A stretch of 64,000 bases of DNA from the NCBI GenBank assembly GCA_036877525.1, contig JAZGTH010000013.1, forward strand, positions 9,676,001 to 9,740,000, in the 5' to 3' direction. Under the pieces are notes generated by a model, which was not told where the DNA came from, did no database searches, and saw nothing but the letters and a program-made list of their open reading frames with translations. The translations under genes were made by a program, and so were the position numbers. The stretch comes from Chromobotia macracanthus (taxonomy: Eukaryota; Chordata; Actinopteri; Cypriniformes; Botiidae). Shown one piece after another: positions 22,701 through 31,949 of this stretch (position 1 is its first letter; every line of letters starts with the position of its first letter).

Positions 22701-25700
22701 ATGATAGCAATTACACAAAAACAATTCAAAGACATATTTACTTGTAAGGCAGTTCTGTCGATCTGATTTCATGTTATAGGGAGAAAATGGTCTCATGTGA
22801 CCTCTTCTTGCTTAGATGTTAAGCTATAACCGTGTTTATTTTTCATATTAAATATTGTCCATGGATGTGTAAGTACTACTAAAATACTAATTACATGAAA
22901 CCAAACCAGGTATTCACATTAAAATTAGACATCATGTGTTACAGACAATAACAACTACAGCTATTAATTTCATTTAAAGGTGCAGTTAGTGATTTCTAAG
23001 AAACGCTGTTGAAAATTAATAAACACACAAAGTTTTGTGCAAATTTGCTATCTGAAAAAAAACTGTTTGCACATAGTCCTGGCTGTGTAAACAGTTGATT
23101 ACATTGACTACCACAACGCTATAATAGCCAATCAAGGGCGGAGCAATGGAGAGAGGCATGTTTGTTTGGGTGTCAATTTCAAACATCAATAATGAAGAAA
23201 TTGCATGTGGCACCTTTAAGTGCGCCTTTCTCCCATTAAATCAATTCATTTATTTAACAGTCTTTCATGACAAATTCATTAACAGTTAATTCATGAAGAC
23301 AACAAAGAATATAAAGCATTAAGCAGAGAAGTACTGACCTCCTGCAGGGTTAAAGCTGGGGATCCCATAAATGATAACGCCATGGAGAAAAATAGGAGAC
23401 GTGTTCATCTTTATGGAACCATTCAAAAGACTGTTCAGAATCCAGACATATCTAAACACAAATATCAGTCCAAATCACAAAACTATGGCAAAACCAGGCA
23501 GAACAAACACAGGGAACCCGACAGGCCACTCAGAATATAGCTGATAACATGAGGTTATATACAGGGTGACTAAATGACTAAATGATGTACAGCTGCAAGC
23601 AATCAGACAGAGAGTTTTGGGAAATGTAGTGCTTGAAGAGTAGCAATGGTTTGGAAAGTGCCCTCTGGTGGATATGCAGGGCACTTCAGCTGGTGATCAT
23701 AACAGCTAATAATTAAGCAAAATTGTTAATTCATTTATTTAGTTGGATAAAACTGAAGCTTTAATAGTAACAATAGTAACAAGCAGACATTTTAAACACG
23801 TGGCCAACACATGGGTAAAGAGTCAGAGTGATTTGATTACAAATGCCAGCAGGTAACAACTGAGGTGCCCTTGAGCAAGGTACCAGTTGCCCCAACTGTT
23901 TTTCAGACCCTCCTTTCCAACCACCTGTCATATAAAGACCACTTTTCACCATCCTGTTAATTCCTGATTTTGTCCTGTTTCACTTAGAAGTATGTCTATA
24001 AGTGTAAGTGTAATGGCTAGTGAACAGCATCTTATGTTCAACGTAGTCTTTCATTCAGATATGTTTACATTCAAATGTGTTGTTTTGATTGCTAAATATG
24101 CCCAAAATAGTAATAATTTTTTCATAAACATATACTTTTGCTTCAGAAGGCCTTTATTAACCCACTGGAGTTTAACTGTGGTTTACTATTATAATGAATG
24201 GATGTGCTTTTTGAAGCACCATTCACCATAATTCATCACATCATCAAGCAAGAGTAATTAATGTGCAAAATGTAATTTCTGGATAAACTTATCCTTTCAC
24301 ATTTCATTTAAAAAGGCTATTGGTAAATGTTCAAGAAATATTTCTTGAATATTTTTCCCAGGTTAAATCTAAAGCAACAATAGTAGTCATTCACAAAGAA
24401 AGAAAGTTTAATTACAGTTTAGAATTCATATGTGAAAAGATAAATAGTAGTACATTTAGTAATATCACTTAGCTTTAACATAGCATGTACTAAAACATTT
24501 CCTTGTTTTGTACATATAGCATTAAATCTCATCACATTTAAAGGCTGGAAAAACTGAAAGGTTTATTATGAAAAGTGAATTACCGTTTCTGAGATGGAGT
24601 CATCAAATCTGAAATTCTGTCATCATAGAATTTCCTCATAGCAAAACGGTCTAATGCCTGGTCTGCACTATGTAAAGTAAATAAAAACAAATGAACAAAT
24701 AAAAAAATTATTGAAAGAAAATACAGAATGAAATTATTAATATTAGGCCAAAAGTCTTGGTGTGTGTGTATATGTATGTGGCAATTAAACATTTGTGCAG
24801 AGGCCTGTCTGCTTCTCTGACGAGCTGTGTGTACACTATGTAAACCGTAGAGGCACACAGACTCACACACACTCAAAGAAACACTATTATCATCATATAT
24901 CAGATAATCTTCATAGATCACTACATCCATGGGTTTTCCTTCTGTGTTCCTGACAAGAAACACCATTAAATTGTAGTGGAATAATGCCCAAAACACACTA
25001 CAAAAAGGATTTTGTATTAGTTTTAATGGTAAGTTGTATGGTTTTAATGGTAAACATCTGATGGTTTGTAACCGTTTTGTAGTGGAAACCATTAACATTT
25101 CTGTAATGGTTTCTATTGTTTTTTTAAGCAGGGCATGCAGCCTCTTTGGCTAAAATTTACAAGGGTCAATCAGCTTGTGTCTTGAAGATATGCAAGCCGA
25201 TTGGCTGCCAGTACACATGACCAGGACCGAACTACATCTTTCTAGCATTTTATGACTGAACTAGGTCATTTATTGTGATGACCTGTGGTTACTCTGCTAC
25301 AACGCCAGCATGAACTTGAGGAGAACTGACTCCATGAATCCATTAAAAATCACCTTCACATTGAAAATTGTAAAAATGTCTCTGAAAAATTAAGTTTGGA
25401 AAAGCATTATTGGTTGCAGGGGTCACTTACATTGACATTTTATTATCTAATGCAATGACATTTAAACATTAAGTGTGATTTACCTGAACACTTTATTTGA
25501 TGTCTTTAAATATCTTTTAATGTTATAGATAATTGTTCATATATAGACTGTAGTGTTTTTCTGTAGCGTGATGTAATGACTTAACAGTCATTTTTACAAT
25601 ATATTTGTTAGGCATTACAAAGATTGTTGGTACCTGGCTGAGAAATCTGTGAAATGCACAAAAGAAGCGATGACAACCCCAATCCGGCCCTTTCCACCCT

Positions 25701-27256
25701 GAGAAACAAACAGAAAGCTAGAGAATAATGTTCTTTAAATATTGGACTACTGGGAGGCATTACAGGAAATAAAACAACAAATAGAAACAGTAAGTCTATA
25801 GCTGAATTGTTGGAAATGACAAGATGTCTTTGTGTTTGTTTTATCAGGAAACCCAATGCCTGCTACAGGAATGTTGCAAAGAATGTCTTACCCTGCAGTG
25901 GATGACCACTACGTGAAGCGGGTTGGCATTGAGCCAGTTCTCTATGGCCTTACAGATGCTGCAGAGTTTATCCAGAGGGGGTGCATGAAAGTCAGGCCAT
26001 CCTGTGTCCAGAGTCTGAAAGCAAACACACAGAGTTACTGTTTACCACATGTTACTGTAATGAATACAGCAAAGAAACAGTATCCAATCACAAAGTCAGG
26101 GGTTTCATAAATCCAAGTGACAAATTCAAGAACCAAAGAACAAAGGAATATCCACAAACAAAACACACTGCAGTATATATACACAGAGCAATGAGAGACA
26201 CAGGGGAGAAATATTAGGACAGAGCCACAGGGACTGGACTAGTCTACAGTTAGAGAGTAGGGGTGCTACACAATACACAAATTGATGATTCCCCATTTCC
26301 TTGCTCCTCTATCCTCCAGCCTATCACCCGGAAATTGACTGAAGTCAGCCATCTTGAAGGACATCTTAATTGTCTAAGTGCACCCTGAATAGGTGAAGAA
26401 GCTTTCTGAGAAAGCATGAAGAAGGAAACAAATTTGTATTCTATGCAGAAGTGTTTTTCTCCCTGCCTACCATCCTTGCATCCTTCCCTCGCATCACAAG
26501 GGGGTGGGGGGTGGCACAAGAAAGGAAAGGAGGAATGCGTAATAAAAAGTGAGAAGCACCCTAGAACAACACTACAACAGGAAATGACAAGATTACAAAA
26601 TAAGACAGACAGACATTACTGATAGATTTCTCCTAATTTAAATTGCATACTAAATTTTTAAATTACAAATTTAAAAGACAGCTGCTAATAATGTGTTGTT
26701 AATAAATTCATGACACATTAGTGGTACTTATTGCAACATGAAAAATCAGTTCCTTTACCTTAGGGTTCATCTTAGTAAGCTCTTGCTTTCTCTCTGACAG
26801 GTTAATCAACTGGAAACAGAATGTTACAGTCAAATATTTTTAAGAAATGCATTAAATTAAATTAATCAGGCACCCCTGATCTAGACCAAAATGCTCTGGG
26901 AAATTGTTATCTTCAGTGATTAGGAAAACAGTACAGTTTTGCTCATAAATTCCATAGACATGAAATTACATTGTGTAACTCAGTACTGAAATGCCAAAAA
27001 CAGATTGCATATGTAAGGATCACTGATAGAATCCATTAAGTAAAGCATGTTTTGTTGACTACAGGAATAGAGATTTAATGCACAGTCAAGTGTAATGGCA
27101 TCTCACCAAATAGTTGTCTGCATGTTTAGACTTGAGCATGCGTGTGACATCCCTCAAGTTGCGCAGGTATGTTTCATTAATGCAGTTTTGAGAGAAGGAC
27201 ACTGCAATTATACGCTCAGTCACATAAGTAAGGTCAAGTTCAAATTCCTCCTCCAT
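12697..27256 (-). CDS. tns3: tns3, tensin-3 (N-terminal two thirds; 11 exons seen)
   Basis: Tensin-3 is a focal-adhesion adaptor that links integrin tails and signalling proteins to actin. Its N-terminus is a PTEN-like phosphatase plus C2 module and its C-terminus carries SH2 and PTB domains. Seen here: the start ATG directly after a splice acceptor (27256), then MEEEFELDLTYVTERI, the phosphatase signature HCRGGKGRIGVV split over two exons and keeping Cys-X5-Arg, ADQALDRFAMRKFYDD, C2 segments ending QFHTGAVQAYSLIFQKEDL, and a linker exon with ERETDILDDE, SSQNSLLSDGFGS, YSTQTWVHQQQMV and INQLNQLILDLDPTF. The linker phrases fit tensin-3 better than tensin-1 or -2. All 11 exons join in frame to about 670 codons. 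Two expected segments (C2 end with a YGKVELVFS-like strand, and LYAKVRKK) were not found, and the SH2/PTB end is outside. Confidence 0.93.
14376..14443 (+). repeat. L2-type LINE 3' tail
   Basis: AAAGCACTTTGATTTACC, then GTGCTATGTAAATAAACT and a CCTTGCC-like end, is the typical short tail of fish L2 elements. The upstream 14040-14370 may belong to the same insertion, but no protein match is visible. Confidence 0.5.
14455..15480 (+). repeat. Dispersed CCCTAGCAACCA-rich repeat
   Basis: This block shares its beginning (GCATCACTATTACTCTC...), GAATGAGGGGTCAAAT and GATCGGGTGTACA-like words with 55722-56330. It contains many CCCTAGCAACCA and TAGCAACCAC phrases, each inside a degenerate unit of about 100 bp. 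It lies in a tns3 intron. No coding capacity is seen. Confidence 0.7.
16549..16697 (+). repeat. tRNA-derived SINE
   Basis: The head has pol III boxes like a tRNA: TAGCTCAGTTGGTAGA (A box) and GGGTTCAATTCC (B box, about 16599-16610). A tail with TTCTTTGGATAAGTGTTTG and CAAATGCGTAAATGTAA follows, as in common carp-type SINEs. The anticodon-arm region does not form a clean tRNA and the tail is repeat-like, so it is not a tRNA gene. Confidence 0.8.
17141..17260 (-). CDS. tns3: tns3 exon, C2 end, with short internal duplication
   Basis: Encodes SEFWQNGPGVTVNYMTTDS, then CTVLHVLPKWDSYQN. The start and the WDSYQN end match tensins, but about six extra residues lie between TTD and WDSY. The 10-mer AGTACATGAA occurs twice, 14 bp apart (17182 and 17196 on the plus strand), which explains most of the extra length. 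Acceptor TTTGTCAG, donor G|GTAGGA. The phase joins correctly to the exon at 13737. Confidence 0.8.
17261..19630. other. tns3 intron without identified exon
   Basis: AT-rich. At about 18530-18690 two CATTAAAATAAAGTGTCAG / TATCAAAATAAAGTGCTAC words lie 130 bp apart, a signature of a common fish MITE. A T run of about 19 bases sits at 18938-18956 and an irregular (TAGTAA)n at 19245-19275. No match to the missing C2 exon was found. Confidence 0.45.
19637..20960 (-). mobile_element. DIRS-type tyrosine-recombinase retrotransposon remnant
   Basis: Minus strand, in order. At about 20160-20090, YRIQFASRPPRFNGV is the conserved start of DIRS reverse transcriptases. At about 19990-19640, RLYDLKSHAVV, LVLEFLQQCLSAGLALATLK and VYVAVVSASHESVNG match the N-terminal core-binding domain of the DIRS tyrosine recombinase. 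Nearly all of the RT palm and RNase H are missing between them, and the catalytic recombinase residues are not seen. The upstream 20960-20540 (CATAGCGTCAAGCCATGACA, CGAGTTCCCTTGAAAGGGAA) resembles a DIRS terminal region. It lies in a tns3 intron. Confidence 0.7.
21105..21231 (-). CDS. tns3: tns3 exon, C2 domain
   Basis: Encodes VKCYHKISLSEQEIIFRAQF then HTGAVQAYSLIFQKEDLEYA and NK plus one base. Acceptor GTTTACAG, donor AAAG|GTTAGA. Confidence 0.93.
22366..22441 (-). CDS. tns3: tns3 exon, C2 domain
   Basis: Encodes HVGAGHRDRICIALKPAQLL then KGDIM. Acceptor TCAACAG, donor ATG|GTATGG, phase 0 at the end. Confidence 0.9.
22571..22631 (-). CDS. tns3: tns3 exon, C2 domain
   Basis: Encodes CQPYLKVYQGMHVVYVSGL, equivalent to the CRPFLKLYQAMQPVYTSG segment of tensin-3. 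Acceptor TTACAG, donor TA|GTAAGT; the codons split at both ends read Val and Tyr. Confidence 0.9.
22978..23215. mobile_element. Small MITE flanked by TTAA
   Basis: The 238-bp unit starts AGGTGCAGTTAGTGATTTC and ends TGGCACCT, with TTAA immediately outside both ends (22974-22977 and 23216-23219). The inverted match is short (AGGTGC/GCACCT). TTAA fits piggyBac-type insertion, although the ends do not start with CCC. It carries no coding sequence. Confidence 0.6.
23339..23451 (-). CDS. tns3: tns3 exon, start of C2 domain
   Basis: Encodes YVWILNSLLNGSIKMNTSPI then FLHGVIIYGIPSFNPAG, matching the first C2 strands of tensins. Acceptor GTTTAG, donor GTCAGT. Confidence 0.9.
23465..23703 (-). repeat. 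LTR-like fragment
   Basis: On the minus strand it begins TGTTATGATCACCAGC, passes CTGTATATAACCTCATG (TATA-like box) and ends near GTTCTGCCTGGTTTTGCC. The layout looks like the U3 half of a gypsy-type LTR. No partner LTR or target duplication was found. Confidence 0.4.
24584..24667 (-). CDS. tns3: tns3 exon, end of phosphatase-like domain
   Basis: Encodes ADQALDRFAMRKFYDDRI then SDLMTPSQK. The acceptor is ACATAG and the donor CG|GTAATT. The phase (one base in, two bases out) matches both neighbours. Confidence 0.93.
25634..25698 (-). CDS. tns3: tns3 exon, completes the CX5R loop
   Basis: Begins GGKGRIGVVIASFVHFT and ends in SA plus two bases of the next Ser. Together with the previous exon it restores HCRGGKGR. 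Acceptor TTCTCAG, donor AG|GTACCA. Confidence 0.92.
25892..26014 (-). CDS. tns3: tns3 exon, phosphatase-like domain with catalytic-loop Cys
   Basis: Forty-one codons. Key motif GWPDFHAPPLDKLCSICKA and the end VVVIHCR, where the Cys of the CX5R loop lies. Acceptor TTTCAG, donor AGG|GTAAGA. Confidence 0.93.
26759..26809 (-). CDS. tns3: tns3 exon, phosphatase-like domain
   Basis: Seventeen codons, LINLSERKQELTKMNPK, between a TTTCCAG acceptor and a GTAAAG donor. Phase 0 at both ends. Confidence 0.9.
27107..27256 (-). CDS. tns3: tns3 exon with start codon
   Basis: Fifty codons from MEEEFELDLTYVTERIIAVS to SKHADNYL. The ATG follows a TTCACAG acceptor immediately; the donor is TTG|GTGAGA. This is the N-terminus of the phosphatase-like domain. 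An upstream non-coding exon must exist but was not located. Confidence 0.93.
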
Positions 27257-27522
27257 CTGTGAACAGAGAGAATATAGATTTACTCCCAGAGAAAACCTGA
27301 ACTCCAATGCACAATATTAAAAATAAAATAGCACTTCATTACTAGCCAAAGAGTTGGTTTGAGTTTAGTCTAGAGCCAAAAAATCTGGAGACTTTAGCAA
27401 GGTACCATTGAACTAAACAAGTGAACTATATATACCAACACAAATTATGATTTGGATTATTAGCATGTGTTATATATGATAAATCTATATATGTGTTATA
27501 TATGATATATCTCTATGTATTG

Positions 27523-27780
27523 TAACACTGGGTGAATGAACTCAAAGCAAGGAAGCATAATATAATGCAGCTGATTATGTTTAATCTAAGACAGAAAATG
27601 ATCAAAGCCAGAGAAAACTAAAGAACACAAGAGAGTAAAACACCATCTAAAACCATATTACAATTAACAGCAGACACAAACCCAGGAAACACTGGGGTTT
27701 GTATAGATAGACTAATAGTGTAACAAGGGAAAAGTGCAGACAATCAGGGTCAGGAAAACAAGAACATCAATATTTCTATT
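27523..27780 (-). repeat. LTR-like fragment upstream of the tns3 start
   Basis: On the minus strand CTGATTGTCTGCACTTTTCC, TAGTCTATCTATACAAACC and CAGTGTTTCCTGGGTTTGTG occur in the order typical of fish gypsy LTR U3-R regions. No second copy or integrase was found nearby. It sits about 270 bp 5' of the tns3 ATG exon, within the gene's 5' intron. Confidence 0.4.
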
Positions 27781-27792
27781 TGAGAAACAATT

Positions 27793-27831
27793 GAAATGAC
27801 ATTGAGAAACAATACTTCTCAATGTCATTTC
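27793..27831. repeat. Perfect 16-bp stem hairpin
   Basis: GAAATGACATTGAGAA and its exact reverse complement are separated by seven bases. There is no T-run, and nothing suggests a terminator-type role. Confidence 0.85.
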
Positions 27832-29189
27832 CCTGATGTTCCATTATGCAAAAACTGCACTGTCAAGTGGTGCAGAACATTCCCCTCTATGTTAGAAACC
27901 ACATGATCAGCCCAGATTAGATCACCTCATACATGGCCATTAGAGTTTTAAAGAAATATTAAGAAGTAGGAAAAAGAGAGATATTTATTTAACATTGTTC
28001 AAAACAACAGCTGGATTAGCGTTAATAAATAAATATACTTTAATGTGTTTAATATATTTATTGCATGTATATACTTTGTATACTGCATACATTTTATATA
28101 ATGTATATACTAGCTGGGATAAAGTACTAAGCACTTTAGGTACTTTAGTTACATCTGTTACATTAGTGTTGTATCTTTAAAGCCCAGTTCACCCAATAAT
28201 AAATTAATGTTTTGTAATTTTTGTGAATTAAAATGTCTGCCAAATTATTAACTGTTAACATTTTTTTTAATTACACTATACTGATATATAAATGTACTTT
28301 TAAAGAACTGAGGACATAACTCTTAAAGTGTTGCAAGTAATTATCTAATTTTGTGTGAATGTATTGTGGCAAAAATAATTTAATGCACAACAATTGGGGG
28401 TTAAACAAGAACAATAAAGTGTAAAAGTTTAACACTCCTTAGTACTTTCATTCTGTCAGACAGAATATATTTAAGCCAGTGACTCCTCCATCTTAATGAA
28501 GGCATTCTGCCCAGAGAAATCATTGAGGGATGTGCCTCTGCAGGCCTGCCGTGGGGCACACATGCCTAGGATAAAGGTGTGTCGGCCCCCCGCCTTAGGA
28601 AGAGATGTGTCACTCAGATCAGAGCCTGTAAAAACAAGCATCTCAAAGCACTGCAGCACTGGATCGGATTTCTGTAGCAAGATTAGAAAGGTGGAGTCAT
28701 ATATAACCTAATAAACTCATTTTATGTTCTAACTAAAGTAAGTGACTAGATCAGAACAGGCGGCTAGAACAACACCTGCTAAATTAGGGTTGATTCAGTT
28801 AATGTAGCCAATAAATACATACATAAATAGTTTGTGTGTATGTGTTTCTGTATCTGTAATTTCAGGGACAAAATTGCAAAAGATATCACCAGAAATGATC
28901 TACATCTGAAAGACAACCTGTATTTTAACATTAGGGTTTAGGTTCCTTACAAAAGTACTAAAGTGGTACCAGATGGTGTCAGGTATACCATGATATATTA
29001 ATGACAGTGAATAATTATGTATACAGTGGTATTTACAGTGGTTTTAAAAGAGATGCGACAGAAAATGATTTTACCTGTGTCAGCAGCTGTTGCAACGATA
29101 TTATAGGCTAGACAGTGATGGCTATTGTTTTGTATTAATAACAATAAATAGAACCAATATAAAGGTTAGGTTAGTAAAGAACTTATAGT

Positions 29190-29406
29190 GACTTTGGCTT
29201 GTTTATACCTTCCTGTTTGCTGCCTGCCCTGTCTATTAAATTTGGATTTTGTGATTGTTTGCTGCCTGCCTCAACCCTTGCCTGTTTACCGTTTTGTCTT
29301 TGCCTTGTCCTTGTTAACCCTGTATGCTGATAATCGACCCTGCCTGTCTGACTACGATTAATAAATGTTGCAAATGGATCATCGTGTGACTAGCTAGTAT
29401 CATTAC
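29190..29406 (+). repeat. LTR 3' end fragment
   Basis: Repeated CTGCCTGCC phrases, ACTACGATTAATAAATG (polyadenylation-like) and an end at ATCATTACA are typical of the R-U5 end of fish gypsy LTRs. It ends about 15 bp before the next LTR element. Only part of an LTR is visible. Confidence 0.5.
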
Positions 29407-29422
29407 ACTTACAGATTAATGT

Positions 29423-30002
29423 TGTCAGGAACACGACAGGGATCCAATAGCGGTTAACCGTTTATTTCACAAACAGAGAAAGTCAAACAATGCAGGTAAG
29501 TTAACAGATACAGATGCAGGGCGGCTCCGGCTCCGGCGGGGGAAGGGAGAGAGCGGGGCAGCGGGAACCGGGAGGGTGACGGGCGGAGCAGAAGGGAGGC
29601 TGGGCGGTGGAGCGGGAGGAGGAGCGAGCGGGGGGGGGGTGGTGGGGTGGTTGGAGAGAGAGAGGGAGATGGTGAGGAGGACCGGACAGCAATCTGTAAA
29701 AGAAAACGGCACAGGGGGAGACAACAAAAACACACGGCTTGGGTCTCAGACAGAACAAGACTAGATTGGGTCAGTAGCGGTATGAACCGAGACGATCTGA
29801 CAAGGGACGCACAACGAGAGGGGAAATATAAAGGGAGCGAAATCAACGGGGAACAGGTGAGGGAGATAATGAGGGAACAGGGTAACAAGGAGGGCGGGGG
29901 AGGGTGCGGACACCGGAGCACGTGGTGTGCCACCAAAACAATGCCACGTGCCCCGACAAAAACAACAGAAACAAACTGGGTGATCACACCGAGGTCCTGA
30001 CA
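29423..30002 (-). repeat. 3' LTR of the gypsy deletion derivative
   Basis: 580 bp with ends TGTCAGGA...TCCTGACA. A GTGAAATAAACGG polyadenylation-like site lies near the far end (about 29465). A pyrimidine-rich stretch at 29530-29700 on the minus strand is low-complexity and produces spurious open frames. Confidence 0.8.
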
Positions 30003-30009
30003 GTACCCC

Positions 30010-30480
30010 CCCTCCCAGGGACGCCACCGGGCTTCCTAGGAGAGGGCTCACCTTGTCGACGGCGGAAGTCCTCGATCAGTGAGTGGTCCAAGATGTCCCG
30101 GGACGGCACACAACTACATTCCTCCGGACCATAACCCTCCCAGTCCACGAGATATTGGTAACCTCTACCCCGGCGGCGAGCGTCTAGAATTCGCCGGACG
30201 GTGTAAATTGGTGAGCCATCCAGAAGACGCGGGGGTGGAGGAGTAGGGGTAGAGGCGGGGGGGTGGAGAGGGGAAGACCGCACAGGCTTGATCCTGGATA
30301 CATGAAAAACAGGATGAACCCGACCAAGGGAAGGGGGCAGACGGAGCCTGACCGCCACCGGGCTCACTACCTTGGCGATCCGGTATGGTCCAATAAACCT
30401 GGGCGCCAGCATACGAGAGGCACCCGGAGAGGCAGGTCTTTGATGAACGGGCGGAGCAGGAGGGAGGCTGGGTGGTGGAC
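30010..30480 (-). pseudogene. Gypsy integrase C-terminus with chromodomain
   Basis: The translation includes RMLAPRFIGPYRIAKVVSPV, then HPVFHVSRIKPV, and the chromodomain IYTVRRILDARRRGRGYQYL with VDWEGYGPEE. Chromodomains of this class help to direct integration. The usual Trp after the acidic pair (E-x-SWVP) is Cys here (ECSCVP). The frame is open but starts in LTR sequence, so it is a remnant with no enzymatic part. Confidence 0.85.
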
Positions 30481-30712
30481 GGGCGGTGAAGCGGGAGGAG
30501 GAGCGGGCAGTCAGGCGGGAAGCACGTGGCGTGCCACCAAAACAATGCCACGCGCCCCGACAAAAAACAAAACAAACTGGGTGATCACACCGATGTGCTG
30601 ACAAATGTTGGTCTACAAGATGGTTGCTTTAAACCACTATGGGGGAAAACGCTCCCCTTACTCACGGACCAGCATGTAACTGCAAAATGTCTCATGAAGG
30701 ACCTTACATACA

Positions 30713-30800
30713 TCTAGTTCAAGTTTTATATATTTATATAGCACTTTTTACAATGGCACATTGTTACAAAGCAGCTATACAAATAGCTGTACAAATTTAA
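30713..30800 (-). repeat. LINE/SINE-type 3' tail, reverse orientation
   Basis: On the minus strand AGCTGCTTTGTAACAATG, then CATTGTAAAAAGTGCTATAT and AAATATATAAAACTTGAAC match the tail seen at 35637-35697. Only the tail is present. Confidence 0.6.
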
Positions 30801-31949
30801 AATATCCAAAGATATTTAACAGTGAAATAAAATGAAGATTTAATTGAAAATTAAATTGAAAATGAAAGTATTTGAAAAAAGGAAGAAAATTTTTTTCTCT
30901 CATACTCTGAATTCAAATACATGTTAGTGGCGTTCTCTGATAATGCTGGCTTGTTTGAAGAGGGACTTCATATAGGCAGACCAAGATGGGAACTTCTCAC
31001 TTTGCTGATGAGCTGTCTGCAGAATCTGCCCATTTTTTGATGGACGTCCCAAAAGTCACTACCTGGTATAGAATGCAGTATTACATCTGAAAAGTTTTTT
31101 TTAAAAAAAACAGAATCTGTTAATAAAAAGTATTGTCTGTGTCACAAATAGTCTGTAACTGTTATATTCAGTATGTGATTTGGCTTTACTTTCTATCACA
31201 GCTGTTAGGGAGAATGAGTATTTGTTTGGAAGGGGAATGATTGCTGTGTTGATAGTGTATGGAGGATCAGGGCCCCATTTTCTTTCAAAAGACTTGGTAA
31301 ACCACATTGTAGATTAGCCCAATTTTTGTGCTACTTTGAAAGACATCACAGATGAGGGTATAGTGAAGTTCTGCAAGAGGTATGATAATAGAGCAGGGAC
31401 ATTTTCAGTAGCAACATTACTGTTTTTAAGTATTTAATGAATGTTAAATTTGAATTTGACTTTAATTTGTGAGAATAAATAAATTAAGTGTTAACTAGAT
31501 TTAGGATGCACATACTTTGGAGTCAAGATCTGATTTTGAAAAACAGCACACTACTACAAACTGCTGGGTGTTTTTAGTATGTGAAGAACATTAAGGAAAA
31601 ACATACAATTGTAAAAGAATATGTCTGGTGGCATGTGATTGACAGAAACTACAGTATTATTAAAAGATAAATTATTTTAAAAATTCACATACACATTACA
31701 TGCGTTTATTTTAAGATTTACAAATACCCTTAAGGTAACCGCTCTTAGACACAATATTTTTTTACAGTATTTTTAAGACTCACATGGATTTCAGAATTCT
31801 CCAGGTTTTGGATGTTTTAAGTAACCTTAAAATAATATGTAAATTATTGTTCACAGTTCTTGAAATATCACAGGTTCTACTCTGTGTAATGCATTGTTTC
31901 TTTTCATAAATAGGTTTTTCTCATATTTGGCTCAGGAATTTGTACTGTC
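30801..31949. other. Unassigned intergenic DNA
   Basis: No frame, motif or terminal repeat that I can support. Confidence 0.4.

Larger units (their letters stand above)
29423..30603 (-). mobile_element. Ty3/gypsy deletion derivative with target duplication
   Basis: AATGT flanks both sides (29418-29422 and 30604-30608). On the minus strand the order is: about 80 bp of 5' LTR start (TGTCAGCACATCGGTGTG), a jump into the integrase C-terminus and chromodomain, a purine tract (AGGGGGGGTAC) and a complete 580-bp 3' LTR starting TGTCAGGACCTCGGTGTG. Gag, protease, RT, RNase H and the integrase core are gone. The opening sequences of the two LTRs are clearly homologous (TCGGTGTGATCACCCAGTTT in both). 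Confidence 0.85.

Noticed and set aside
23980..24235. Small open frame at 23992
   Set aside because: AT-rich, with no motif, and it contains a fragment of a dispersed repeat (GGATGTGCTTTTTGAA) also found at 50895.
12697..27256. Tensin-1 or tensin-2 as the identity of the first gene
   Set aside because: The HCRGGKGR loop and the STQTWVHQQQMV and NQLNQLILDLDPTF phrases match tensin-3 best.
29454..30051. Long Pro/Ser-rich frames on both strands
   Set aside because: They arise from the pyrimidine-rich LTR of the gypsy derivative. There is no domain and no conserved start.
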